Shown here: piece by piece, positions 42,092 to 50,606 of the stretch | Position numbering within the stretch: position 1 is the first letter of the stretch | Layout of the letters: each line of letters starts with the position of its first letter | Assembly (NCBI GenBank): GCA_964568525.1 | Contig: CAZMPM010000004.1 | Location: forward strand, 3,138-67,137 | Direction: 5' to 3' | DNA from: CAYZPB01 sp964568525 | GTDB taxonomy: Bacteria > Bacillota > Bacilli > Tepidibacillales > Tepidibacillaceae | DNA length: 64,000 nt | Translations under genes and position numbers: made by a program | Notes under the pieces: generated by a model | Told to the model about the DNA's origin: nothing | Database searches by the model: none | What the model saw: only the letters and a program-made list of their open reading frames with translations

Positions 42092-42166
42092 GCGGAAGTG
42101 GCTCAGTGGTAGAGCATCGCCTTGCCAAGGCGAGGGTCGCGAGTTCGAATCTCGTCTTCCGCTCCA
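42092..42166 (+). tRNA. tRNA-Gly(GCC)
   Basis: GCGGAAG/CTTCCGC acceptor, anticodon GCC, CCA encoded. Differs from 24810 by compensated changes in the acceptor stem. Confidence 0.94.
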
Positions 42167-42171
42167 TATCT

Positions 42172-42245
42172 GCGGATGTAGTTCAATGGTAGAACTTCAG
42201 CCTTCCAAGCTGATAGCGTGGGTTCGATTCCCATCACCCGCTCCA
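42172..42245 (+). tRNA. tRNA-Gly(TCC), acceptor stem mismatch
   Basis: Anticodon TCC in CTTCCAA, CCA encoded. The 5' strand GCGGATG faces CACCCGC, leaving an A-C mismatch at the fifth pair. The partial copy before the gap has the pairing G. Confidence 0.88.
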
Positions 42246-42261
42246 TATTAATCTAAATGAC

Positions 42262-42291
42262 AAAACTTGCGGATTGCCTCAAGTTTTTTTG
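42262..42291 (+). terminator. Terminator of the third tRNA array
   Basis: AAAACTTG (42262-42269) / CAAGTTTT (42280-42287) with a 10-base loop, followed by TTTG. Confidence 0.75.
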
Positions 42292-42312
42292 TTTAATGTA
42301 TTCTTTAAGGAA

Positions 42313-42333
42313 TTTACACAAAGGTTCGGCAGG
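42313..42333. repeat. 21-bp repeat, copy 1 (3' of the HD-GYP gene)
   Basis: TTTACACAAAGGTTCGGCAGG, matching 45522-45542 with one mismatch. Both copies lie three or four bases after the stop codon of a minus-strand gene. Confidence 0.7.
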
Positions 42334-42336
42334 TAA

Positions 42337-42578
42337 TTATTGGCTGAGGAGTTGTATAAATATTTCTACGACTTTAGGGTCGAATTGGGTACCAGCATTA
42401 GCTTTTAATTCATTGATCGCTTCTTCCTTGGTCATAGCCACTCGATATGGACGATCCGAAACCATCGCATCATAGGCATCTACCACTGAAAGGATTCGTG
42501 CAGGTAAAGGTATTGAATCACCTGCAATACCTTCAGGATAACCGGAGCCATCCCAATGTTCGTGGTGCGTCAGAATAT
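42337..42578 (-). pseudogene. C-terminal piece of interrupted HD-GYP gene
   Basis: Reading from 42576 down: ILTHHEHWDGSGYPEGIAGD, then LPARILSVVDAYDAM and DRPYR, ending in FIQLLSQ and TAA at 42337. It holds the HHExxDGxGYP half of an HD-GYP phosphodiesterase domain (the GYP motif). It joins exactly, in sequence, to the VAEY end of the upstream part at 44240. It has no start of its own; the open frame above 42578 is foreign insert. Confidence 0.88.
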
Positions 42579-44242
42579 CCTTACCGAAGATGAAGATACT
42601 AAAAACCCTTATAAAATTGAGATAACCGAAGTTACAGATGAAAATCAAGACGGTCGGGTTGACCTCGCTGATGTGGAGTACCTTTTAAGAAATCGAAAAA
42701 ATACTCTTACTTTATTAGAGGGTGATGGTGATTTTCGTTCTGAGGAATGTATTGAACTCTTAAAACAATCAGATATTGTTGTTACAAATCCCCCATTTTC
42801 TCTCTTCCGCGAATATGTAGCTCAGTTAATAAATTATGATAAGAAGTTCATCATAATTGGTACTATAAATGCGATACATTATAAGGAAATATTTCCTCTA
42901 ATTAAGGATAATAAACTATGGATTGGCTATTGTAATGGTGCAAAGACATATGAAGTAGCACCAAATTATAGTGGCAAAATCTCATTCGAAAAGAATGGAA
43001 CCCGTTATGTAAAAATGGGAAATACCTTTTGGTACACTAATGTAGATATTGAAAAGCGTCATGAAAATTTAGTTTTGTACAAATCATATGATCCTGATGA
43101 GTATATAAAATATGATAATTATGATGCAATCCACATTGATAAAATAGCAAGTATACCACATGATTACTATGGCGATATGGGAGTACCTGATGGATTTCTT
43201 GAACAGTATAATCCTGAGCAATTTGAAATAATTGGCTTAGGCAATGGAGATTTAGCAAAAGAGATTGGCATCACAAAAAACTATAGAGGCAGAACAGATT
43301 TAGCATATACCAAAGATGGTAAGCAAAAATGTCCTTATTCGCGGATTATTGTTCGCAGAAAGGTGGTAGAGAATCATGAAGATTAAATTGCATGAAATTC
43401 CAGTACGCGAAGTTACAGAAGGATACATAGATAGTGCAGATGATGGCGTTATCGGCTATAATGGTCGATTAAATATTCGTCCTGCTTTTCAACGTGAGTT
43501 TATCTATAAGGATAGACAGCGTGATGAGGTCATTCGCACCGTACAAAAAAACTTTCCTCTAAATGTTATGTATTGGGTATTGAGCGATGATGGTAATTAT
43601 GAAGTTTTGGACGGACAGCAAAGGACAATTAGTCTTTGTCAGTATGTAAATGGAGATTATTCAATTGACCATATGGGATTTGACAATCTGACTCAGACGG
43701 AAAGACAGCAGATTCTTGACTACCCTTTAATGATTTACATTTGCGAGGGTACAGACAAAGAAAAATTAGATTGGTTCAAAATTATAAATATTGCAGGAGA
43801 ACAGTTGACCGCTCAAGAGCTACGAAACGCAATCTATACAGGTGAATGGTTAACTGAGGCTAAAAAATACTTTAGCAAACCAAATTGCCCTGCATATGCG
43901 ATTGCAAGTGATTATCTAAATGGTTCACCAATCAGACAAAATTATCTTGAAACCGCTATTCGATGGATTGCGTCGAGAGACGGAAAAGAAATTGAAGACT
44001 ATATGGCAGAGCATCAGCATGATACGAATTGTAATGAATTATGGCTATATTTTCAATCAGTCATTAGTTGGGTAAAAGCAACTTTTCCAGTCTACCGAGG
44101 CAAGGAAATGAAAGGACTTGATTGGGGTATTTTCTTTAATAAGTATGGTGAGGGTAAGTATGATCCTAAATATCTTGAGTCAAGAATTGTTGAACTCTTA
44201 GATGATGATGATGTAACAAAACACTCTGGAATATATGAGTAT
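42576..44242 (+). mobile_element. Inserted restriction-modification fragment
   Basis: About 1,664 bp interrupts the HD-GYP gene. Host sequence resumes without loss: left junction AGAA-TAT, right junction TAT-ACTC, leaving a 3-bp TAT repeat or microhomology. The insert carries two overlapping + strand genes, both cut by the junctions. No transposase, integrase or terminal inverted repeat is visible, so the mechanism is unknown and assembly error remains possible. Confidence 0.75.
42577..43386 (+). pseudogene. EcoRI-type adenine methylase, 5'-truncated
   Basis: The homologous part starts at ILTEDEDTKNPYKIEITEVT and includes GDGDFRSEECIELLKQSDIV with the catalytic VVTNPPFSLFREYV motif of adenine-specific EcoRI-family methylases. 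About 100 N-terminal residues, normally beginning with a KDEFYTQ-like segment, are absent; the eight residues upstream of the junction (from ATG 42556) come from antisense HD-GYP sequence. Probably inactive. Confidence 0.82.
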
Positions 44243-44257
44243 ACTCTGCTACGCTAA
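43376..44257 (+). pseudogene. DUF262 protein, 3'-truncated
   Basis: A 293-residue frame overlapping the methylase by 11 bases. The DUF262 (ParB/GmrS-like) domain is clear: LNIRPAFQREFIYKDRQRDE and the nucleotide motif VLDGQQRT. The last four residues (TLLR) and stop are read from interrupted HD-GYP sequence, so the natural C terminus, often an HNH nuclease in this family, is missing. DUF262 proteins beside EcoRI-type methylases are probable restriction or modification-dependent nucleases. Confidence 0.78.
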
Positions 44258-45458
44258 GCATTTCTGGTATAGTGGAGGCTATCCGGAAGCCGATTTCCGG
44301 ATGTTTTTTCATCTCTTCGTATTCATCTGTAGTTAGCTCATCAGGTTTGTTTAGAATTTGGTCGTCTATAGCTATTTTTCCAATATCATGAAGCATGCCC
44401 AACATTTTCAGTTCGTCTAGCTGGGTTCCGGACAATCCCATCTGTTCGCCAATAACTAGACAATAATTGGCGAGTCTTTCGCCATGCTCTTCTGTTTCAT
44501 AGCTTTTTTCGTGCAGAGCGTTTTTGATCGAGGATAGGATTACGTGTCGATAGCTGTTATTTCCAAGCAATTTACTTTTGTACATATTGCTTTCCGCTCG
44601 CTTAAGCGTATCCCACCATTTCTCGCTTTTATGAGCTCGGCAAGCATAGCCTAGAGAGAAGTTTAGGTTAGCACCTTCCATACTTGCTATATAAGTGGTT
44701 TCACCTTTTTCCTTAATCTTCTCGTATATCTCGCGACCGAGTTCTTCTTTTATGCCGGGCATTAGGACAACGAATTCATCACCGCCCCAACGGCAGATTA
44801 AATCGTTTTCTCGACAAGATTCCTTTAAAATATCGGCTGCTTTCTTTAGGGCTAAATCTCCAGTTTCGTAGCCGAAGGCATCATTGATTATTTTGAGCCC
44901 GTCTAGGTCGCCGATCAGTATAGAAAAGACGGCGCCATCTCGTTTAGTTACTGTATTTAAAATTTCCACAAAAGCCGATCTATTCAGTAATCCCGTTAAT
45001 ACATCGTGTCGACTCATGTATTCAATGTGAATCTCTCTTTGCTTTGCTTTGGTTACGTTGGAGTAAATCGATACAATTTCGCCGGTTGGTAGGCGAAAAA
45101 TACGGTTTTCAAACCAAGTTTCCTGGCCGTTTTCGATATATCTTTTTGCTGGAAATAGAACAACCTCACCAGTCTGGTATGCTTCATAAAAGGCTTCGAC
45201 AATTCCAAATTCGTCGATGTTAGGCCTTAATTCAATAAGTGGTCTGCCGATAACGGATTTATCCCAGCCCTCGGTTTCAAGGCAAGTTTTATTAGCCTCA
45301 ATAATAATATAGTCCTCGCCATGCTTGCCTTCGTTCTTTACTGCATAAACAATGATAGCAGAGGGCGAATTTTCAAATATATTTAAGTTGAGATGTGGCA
45401 CAGACACACTTGGTTGCTGTGCGTTTAGTCTAGATTTTAATTCTGCATCCTTTTCCAT
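44240..45458 (-). pseudogene. PAS-GGDEF-HD-GYP protein, N-terminal piece
   Basis: From ATG 45458 (GGGAGAG upstream) the frame encodes a PAS-like domain (about residues 25-135), a GGDEF domain with RWGGDEF near residue 226, and the first part of an HD-GYP domain (MLHDIGKIAID). Homology stops at LSVAEY; the frame then runs 24 codons into insert DNA to a stop at 44166. The missing part is at 42337-42578. Such proteins make or degrade cyclic di-GMP; this one is split. Confidence 0.9.
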
Positions 45459-45521
45459 AACGACACTCTCCCATGTTGATTATAGCATAGATTGGTGTCA
45501 AGATAGTAGTTTCAAGCGATT

Positions 45522-45542
45522 TTTACACAAAGCTTCGGCAGG
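45522..45542. repeat. 21-bp repeat, copy 2 (3' of the hydrolase gene)
   Basis: TTTACACAAAGCTTCGGCAGG, one base different from 42313-42333. It lies directly after the hydrolase TAG. Confidence 0.7.
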
Positions 45543-45544
45543 CG

Positions 45545-46309
45545 CTAATTGAGGAAGTCCAGTATAAGTTCAACCGTCTGGCGCTGCTGTTCCTCGCGCG
45601 ATATCGTTGCTTGCCCATCACCCTTTTGTTGGCCGTAGTTTCCAAAGTAGGCGTGATTACCACCAGAAATTTCAACATATTTTGCGCCTTCCGGTGCATT
45701 GCTTCGGTATTTTTCATAATTAGAAAAATTTAAAATCTGATCTTCCGTACCATATATAGAGAGCATTTTTAAAGATGTCTTACTTAAATCACTTGATGGG
45801 TAGGCAGCTAGTGCGAAATAACCGCCAAGTTTTTCGGGATTTCTACTGGCATAATATGATGCCATTGCGCCGCCAAGTGAGTGACCGCCGATATACCAAT
45901 GGTCGATTTCTGGAAACCTTTTAATTACATCTGCTGCGGCATTCATACCAAACACGGCTAGATTATATGGCATCTGATAGATAACTGCTAGATAACCTTC
46001 GTTGGCTAATGCTTCCAACAGTGGCGCGTAAGAATGCGCTTCAACTTTGCCTCCTGGGTAGAAGATGATACCAGTGTTTACTTCTGTGTCAGGCGGCTGC
46101 ATAATAACAAGTGCGCCATCAATTGTAATGTCCACTAATTTACTATTATTGAGTGTCTGAATTGCTGTCTCATCGGCTTTAGCATAAGTATTGACATAGA
46201 TGATAAAGATACTTCCAATAATGGTTAGTAGACCGAAAATTATCGCTACTAGGGCCCCTTTATTTCTTTTTATAAAAGATGGTTCGCGCTGGCTAACAGT
46301 TTCATTCAT
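45545..46309 (-). CDS. Membrane-anchored alpha/beta hydrolase
   Basis: A 254-residue protein with an N-terminal hydrophobic anchor (about residues 18-40) and an alpha/beta-hydrolase domain: nucleophile elbow GGHSLGGAMA (Ser near residue 142), YGTEDQI acid region and a terminal NHAYFG His. The substrate is unknown; the form resembles dienelactone-hydrolase-like or carboxylesterase-type enzymes. GGGAGAAGGG precedes the ATG. Confidence 0.8.
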   Translation of the reverse strand: MNETVSQREPSFIKRNKGALVAIIFGLLTIIGSIFIIYVNTYAKADETAIQTLNNSKLVDITIDGALVIMQPPDTEVNTGIIFYPGGKVEAHSYAPLLEALANEGYLAVIYQMPYNLAVFGMNAAADVIKRFPEIDHWYIGGHSLGGAMASYYASRNPEKLGGYFALAAYPSSDLSKTSLKMLSIYGTEDQILNFSNYEKYRSNAPEGAKYVEISGGNHAYFGNYGQQKGDGQATISREEQQRQTVELILDFLN

Positions 46310-46373
46310 AATAACCCTTCTCCCATTAGTATTTCACTGTAATTATATCACTTATGAGGTGGTCAGGTGGGTA

Positions 46374-46382
46374 TGTTATAAT
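46374..46382 (+). promoter_or_regulatory. Extended -10 promoter element
   Basis: TGT-TATAAT: a perfect -10 (46377-46382) with the TGn extension, 40 bases before the frameshifted secreted-protein gene. Confidence 0.6.
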
Positions 46383-46422
46383 AGTGAAGTAAGATAAGTT
46401 TATAGTAAAAGAGGATGAAGAA

Positions 46423-46811
46423 ATGAACACGAAAAGAAAGACGGGACTAATAAACATTGTTTTAATTGCTATGTTATTAGTTACGATAGCATAGCTGCAG
46501 TCGAACAGCGTTTCAACAAGATATTGTCTAAAAATTACACTGATAAGAACATTCTTATTAATATTGTTGAGCAGGGTGGAAAGCTGTATTGTTATGTGAG
46601 ACCTAGTGCCTCTCTTACCTATGAGCAGGGTAGTTTAGTGTTATCAGATATTGGGACTTCTAATGGTCGACCAGCATCTAGCGCCGAATATAAGGTTACT
46701 GGCACATACAAAACCAAAGCGGATGAGATGAATGCTCAACAGGAATTTAATTTTACAGCAATATTTATTTATGAAGATAATAATCTAGTTCTGGATAGCT
46801 ATAAGGAATAA
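46423..46811 (+). pseudogene. Small secreted protein gene with a frameshift
   Basis: ATG 46423 (GAGGATG upstream) opens a 23-residue signal-peptide-like frame (MNTKRKTG then a hydrophobic run ending LLVTIA) that stops at TAG 46492. The minus-one frame is open through the same point and continues AAVEQRFNKILSKNYTDKNI to TAA 46811. Together they would make a normal secreted protein of about 130 residues. One base change near 46480-46495 explains it; sequencing error is possible. Confidence 0.6.
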
Positions 46812-46821
46812 ATAATCTGGG

Positions 46822-47487
46822 CTAGAATGCAAAAGAGACCCCTTTTATTGGGGGGGTCTCCTTTTTAACTAATGAGTTTGGCCTACTAAGTCCAGCTCTA
46901 CTTAACAACCATACAGCAAGCAGGAAGAAGCCTTGAGATAATAGATTGACCGTTTGTTCAATCCAGTCAATACCGGTGCCGCCGGATGATCCAAGGTAAC
47001 CCATTCCCAACATTGCAATAAATCCCAACGCAAGCAGAAGCATTGCTAACTTTTGTCGCATTCTTACAGCGATAGCAAAAACGGCCCAATAGACCCCTGA
47101 TGCTCCAATCACCTGTAGAATAATTAGAGGCAATTTGCTCGCATATACTGGGACTGCTGAGGCCATGACAACTGTAGAGCTTTTATTTTTATGATTTAAA
47201 AATAGAGTTATAAGTGCTGCAAACATCAGCAGAAATCCAGGAGCCTGAAATGGAAAGAGTGATGAATCAAAATAAGGGACGTCAGCAATGCCCGCGCCAT
47301 AGAGTAGTTTCCACAGAGCTTTGTAGAATCCGCCGAAAAAAACCATGAGAGAGCCAGCAGCCAGCATTGCAAATGCTGCTTTAGATAGCTTATTGTAAAG
47401 ATCTCTCATTAGAATGATTGATGCGGCAAAAAATAATAATACAGGTATAAAGTCCATTAAAGCCATTAGAACTGTAATTTCAGCCAT
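46822..47487 (-). CDS. Uncharacterised multi-pass membrane protein
   Basis: A 221-residue protein with about six or seven hydrophobic spans. ATG 47487 has GAAGGAAGG just upstream. Family not recognised. Its last residues (KKETPPIKGVSFAF) are encoded by the terminator hairpin, so the natural end may once have been earlier. Confidence 0.55.
   Translation of the reverse strand: MAEITVLMALMDFIPVLLFFAASIILMRDLYNKLSKAAFAMLAAGSLMVFFGGFYKALWKLLYGAGIADVPYFDSSLFPFQAPGFLLMFAALITLFLNHKNKSSTVVMASAVPVYASKLPLIILQVIGASGVYWAVFAIAVRMRQKLAMLLLALGFIAMLGMGYLGSSGGTGIDWIEQTVNLLSQGFFLLAVWLLSRAGLSRPNSLVKKETPPIKGVSFAF
46831..46867 (+). terminator. Bidirectional terminator hairpin
   Basis: AAAAGAGACCCC with GGGGTCTCCTTTTT: 8-bp GC-rich core plus A/T flanks on both sides. 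It separates convergent genes and lies inside the coding end of the minus-strand membrane protein. Confidence 0.85.
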
Positions 47488-47700
47488 AATCCTTCCTTCT
47501 TTCATCTTTTTCGTTAGTGAAATTATATCACTTATTCAGATGATTCGATGAGGATAGTGAAATGTTTATAAAATTGCCTTATTTTTATAGGTTGGAAAGG
47601 TAAGGGTAATAAATTAAAGAAATATTCACAAAATAGAGGAAAAGCGCCATTTTTATATTATAATGATAGATATCGTAAATACTGAATAGGGGTGCAGATG

Positions 47701-48861
47701 ATGGATAATTTTATTTTTTACAATCCAACAAAACTGATTTTCGGTAAGGGACAGATTAGCCACTTGCCGACAGAGGTTCTTAAATATGGTGACCGAGTTC
47801 TGATTGTAACTGGCAAAGGCAGCATTAAACGGAGTGGGCTATATGATGAGGTAATTTCCTTGCTTGCTGACAAATGTACAATTTATGAGCTTGAGGGGAT
47901 TGATTCAAATCCGCGTTTAACCTCAATTCGTGAGGGCGTACGCATTTGCAAAGAGAACGATATTGAATTAGTTTTAGCAGTGGGTGGCGGCAGTGTAGTT
48001 GATGCTGCAAAAGGAATCGCATCGGGAGCGCTATATGATGGTGATGTCTGGGATTTTTATTTGCGTAAGGCAACGATTGAGGAGGCTCTGCCGATTGGAG
48101 CTGTACTTACACTGGCGGCAACTGGATCCGAGATGAATGGCAACTCGGTTGTAACTAACATGGATACGATGGAGAAAAAGGGAAGCGGCAGTATTTACCA
48201 GTTTCCGAGTTTTTCAATTTTAGATCCGTGCTACACCTTCACAGTGCCGCGAGCGGACACGGTGAATGGGATTGTTGATATGATGGCGCATGTTTTTGAA
48301 CAATATTTTAGCCATACAACGCAAACTCCGCTACAGGATCGCTTCTGTGAGGCGATTCTGCGCACAGTAATTGAAAATTCTGCAACTGTACTTGCTAACC
48401 CGAATGACTATGAGGCAAGAGCGAATCTGCTTTTAAGTGGGACTTTTGCATTAAATGGTTTAACTAAGCTCGGGGTTGAAGGTGATTGGGCATCGCACGC
48501 AATTGGCCACCAATTGAGCGGCTTGTATGATGTAGCTCATGGAGCTGCATTATCGATTATTCTGCCACATTGGATGCGTTATGTAATGGATGAAGGTCTT
48601 GATAAATTCAAGCAATATGCAATTGAGGTCTGGAAGTTGAATCCGGAAGGGATGACTGACCAAGAGCTAGCGCTTGAAGGAATCAGAAGGACTGCTGAAT
48701 TTTTTGAATCAATGGGAGCGCCACAGAGGATGAGTGAGTATGGTATTCCTGCTACAGTTATTGACAAAATGGCGAAGCGTGCGACTGAAAAAGGACCGCT
48801 TGGAAGCTACAAAAAATTATATTATGAAGATGTTAAAAGCATCCTAACGAATAGTCTGTAA
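47701..48861 (+). CDS. Iron-containing alcohol dehydrogenase (butanol dehydrogenase type)
   Basis: A 386-residue group III alcohol dehydrogenase starting MDNFIFYNPTKLIFGKGQI. It has the NAD-binding GGGSVVDAAKGIA and the metal-site region DMMAHVFEQYF, HAIGHQLSGLYDVAHGAAL with conserved His residues. It resembles BdhA/YugJ, which reduces aldehydes to alcohols with NAD(P)H. ATG 47701 has AGGGG eight bases upstream. TATAAT is at 47659-47664. The 213 bases before it show nothing else. Confidence 0.9.
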   Translation: MDNFIFYNPTKLIFGKGQISHLPTEVLKYGDRVLIVTGKGSIKRSGLYDEVISLLADKCTIYELEGIDSNPRLTSIREGVRICKENDIELVLAVGGGSVVDAAKGIASGALYDGDVWDFYLRKATIEEALPIGAVLTLAATGSEMNGNSVVTNMDTMEKKGSGSIYQFPSFSILDPCYTFTVPRADTVNGIVDMMAHVFEQYFSHTTQTPLQDRFCEAILRTVIENSATVLANPNDYEARANLLLSGTFALNGLTKLGVEGDWASHAIGHQLSGLYDVAHGAALSIILPHWMRYVMDEGLDKFKQYAIEVWKLNPEGMTDQELALEGIRRTAEFFESMGAPQRMSEYGIPATVIDKMAKRATEKGPLGSYKKLYYEDVKSILTNSL

Positions 48862-48881
48862 ACTGACGGGAGCGAATCAGC

Positions 48882-49397
48882 TTGAATGCAAAAGAATACA
48901 AATTTAGGGTGAGTAGTGTCGCCGCGACACAGCAGTTTGCTGCGGACTTAGCAATGCTGCTGTTTGCAGGAAGTGTTGTGACATTAGACGGTGAGCTGGG
49001 TTCAGGCAAAACAACCTTTACGCAAGGGCTAGCCCGCGGATTAGGTGTATCTCGCGTGGTTAATAGCCCGACTTTTACAATTATAAAGGAATATACAGGC
49101 CGGCTACCACTGCACCATATGGATGTTTATCGTTTAGCTGATGGCAGTGGTGGTGTGGATTTTGATGAATATTTTTATGGTGATGGTGTAACTGTTATTG
49201 AGTGGGCATCGAACATTTCTGGTCTATTGCCTGACGAATATTTATCTGTGCAGATCTTGACTGCGGCTGACCTAGCGGCAACTGATAATAGTAACTTAAT
49301 GGCCGAGGATGAGCGCATCTTAATGCTACATCCCTTCGGCGCTCAATATGAAGAAATTTGTGAGGTTATGAGTTCTAATGAAGATTTTAGCTATTGA
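48882..49397 (+). CDS. tsaE: t6A synthesis ATPase TsaE
   Basis: Helps make threonylcarbamoyl-adenosine-37 in tRNA with TsaB and TsaD. The 171-residue protein has Walker A GELGSGKT (residues 37-44), SPTFTIIKEY and HMDVYRL. TTG start at 48882. It has a C-terminal extension after the usual core and overlaps tsaB by 20 bases. Confidence 0.93.
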   Translation: MNAKEYKFRVSSVAATQQFAADLAMLLFAGSVVTLDGELGSGKTTFTQGLARGLGVSRVVNSPTFTIIKEYTGRLPLHHMDVYRLADGSGGVDFDEYFYGDGVTVIEWASNISGLLPDEYLSVQILTAADLAATDNSNLMAEDERILMLHPFGAQYEEICEVMSSNEDFSY

Positions 49398-50118
49398 TAC
49401 TTCAACACAAACGCTTGGGGTTGCATTGCTTGAAGATGGGCAGTTAATTGTTGAGTCGATTAGTAATCTTAAAATTAATCATTCAATTCGCTTAATGCCG
49501 CTAATTGAACAGGTTTTTGCGACCGCCGGCTGGCGACCTGAGGAGATAGGGCTTGTTGCCGTGGCAAAAGGACCCGGCTCCTACACTGGTTTGCGCGTCG
49601 GAGTGACTACTGCGAAAACCTATGCATGGGCGCTTAACGCACCACTGGTTGCAGTATCCACGCTTGCGGTGATGGCCTACCCGCTTAGACATTACGGCGG
49701 AGCGATTGCACCGATTATCGATGCTCGTCGTGGAGAGGTTTATACTGGTTTATTTAGTGGCAAAACTGAGGATAGCACAAGTCGAGCTGCTGATGCGAGA
49801 CAATATCAAGAGCTCGCACCTGAGCGGATCATGCTTTTAACGGAGTGGCTAGCGGAGATTAGGGAAATTGTTGGCAGAGCAGAGCTTGCGGAGCGACGCG
49901 TGATTTTTGTCGGTGGGGATATTGTAAAGCATGCTTCGGAGTTAGCGAAGTGGAGTGATTTTGTTGATTTGGCAGCCGCGGATTATGCATTACCGCGTCC
50001 GGGTGTGTTGGGACTACTTGGTTATCAACAGTATCTGGCGGGCGACCTTGCTAATGTACATACGCTAACGCCAACATATTTGCAATTGGCCTATGCGGAG
50101 AAATTAAAGAAGCGGTAA
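49378..50118 (+). CDS. tsaB: t6A synthesis protein TsaB
   Basis: A 246-residue ASKHA-fold protein that starts MKILAIDTSTQTLGVAL and has GPGSYTGLRVGVTTAKTYAW. TsaB scaffolds TsaD. The ATG lies within the end of tsaE. Confidence 0.94.
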   Translation: MKILAIDTSTQTLGVALLEDGQLIVESISNLKINHSIRLMPLIEQVFATAGWRPEEIGLVAVAKGPGSYTGLRVGVTTAKTYAWALNAPLVAVSTLAVMAYPLRHYGGAIAPIIDARRGEVYTGLFSGKTEDSTSRAADARQYQELAPERIMLLTEWLAEIREIVGRAELAERRVIFVGGDIVKHASELAKWSDFVDLAAADYALPRPGVLGLLGYQQYLAGDLANVHTLTPTYLQLAYAEKLKKR

Positions 50119-50138
50119 ATTGGATGTGAAGAGGACCA

Positions 50139-50606
50139 ATGATAAAAATGAAAAATGATACTGAGTCAATCAATATCAGAAGAGCGACAATTATGGATAT
50201 TGACAGCATTATTGCTGTTGAAAAAGAGTCGTTTTCCACGCCATGGCCGCGCCAGGCATTTGTTGATGAGCTGACACGCAATATTGTCTCTTACTATATT
50301 GTGATGGAACAGCATGGCGAGGTTGTTGGTTATATGGGCATGTGGATCATTGTCGATGAGGCGCATATTACAAATATTGCCGTTCACCCAAAGGCGCGCC
50401 GCCAACAGATTGCTGAGACAGCTGTCAGCCTAATGAAGTTGCTTGCGAAAGAACGTGGTGCTCTGCGGATGACGCTTGAGGTGCGCAAATCAAATGTGGC
50501 AGCGATTGCATTGTATGAGAAGCTCGGTTTTGTTAGCTATGGTCTGCGCAAAAATTATTACATCGAACCTGTTGAGGATGCGATTATTATGTGGGTGAAT
50601 TTATAA
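50139..50606 (+). CDS. rimI: Ribosomal-protein-alanine N-acetyltransferase-like
   Basis: A 155-residue GNAT acetyltransferase: IRRATIMDIDSIIAVEKESF, acetyl-CoA site VHPKARRQQIAETAV (the usual R-x-x-G-x-G/A is degenerate), and LEVRKSNVAAIALYEKLGFV. In Bacillota RimI lies between tsaB and tsaD. Its TAA shares one base with the next ATG. Confidence 0.9.
   Translation: MIKMKNDTESINIRRATIMDIDSIIAVEKESFSTPWPRQAFVDELTRNIVSYYIVMEQHGEVVGYMGMWIIVDEAHITNIAVHPKARRQQIAETAVSLMKLLAKERGALRMTLEVRKSNVAAIALYEKLGFVSYGLRKNYYIEPVEDAIIMWVNL

Noticed and set aside
46822..46867. Programmed readthrough of the hairpin by the membrane-protein gene
   Set aside because: More simply, the coding end runs into a bidirectional terminator; similar overlaps occur at glmM, plsC and arsA.
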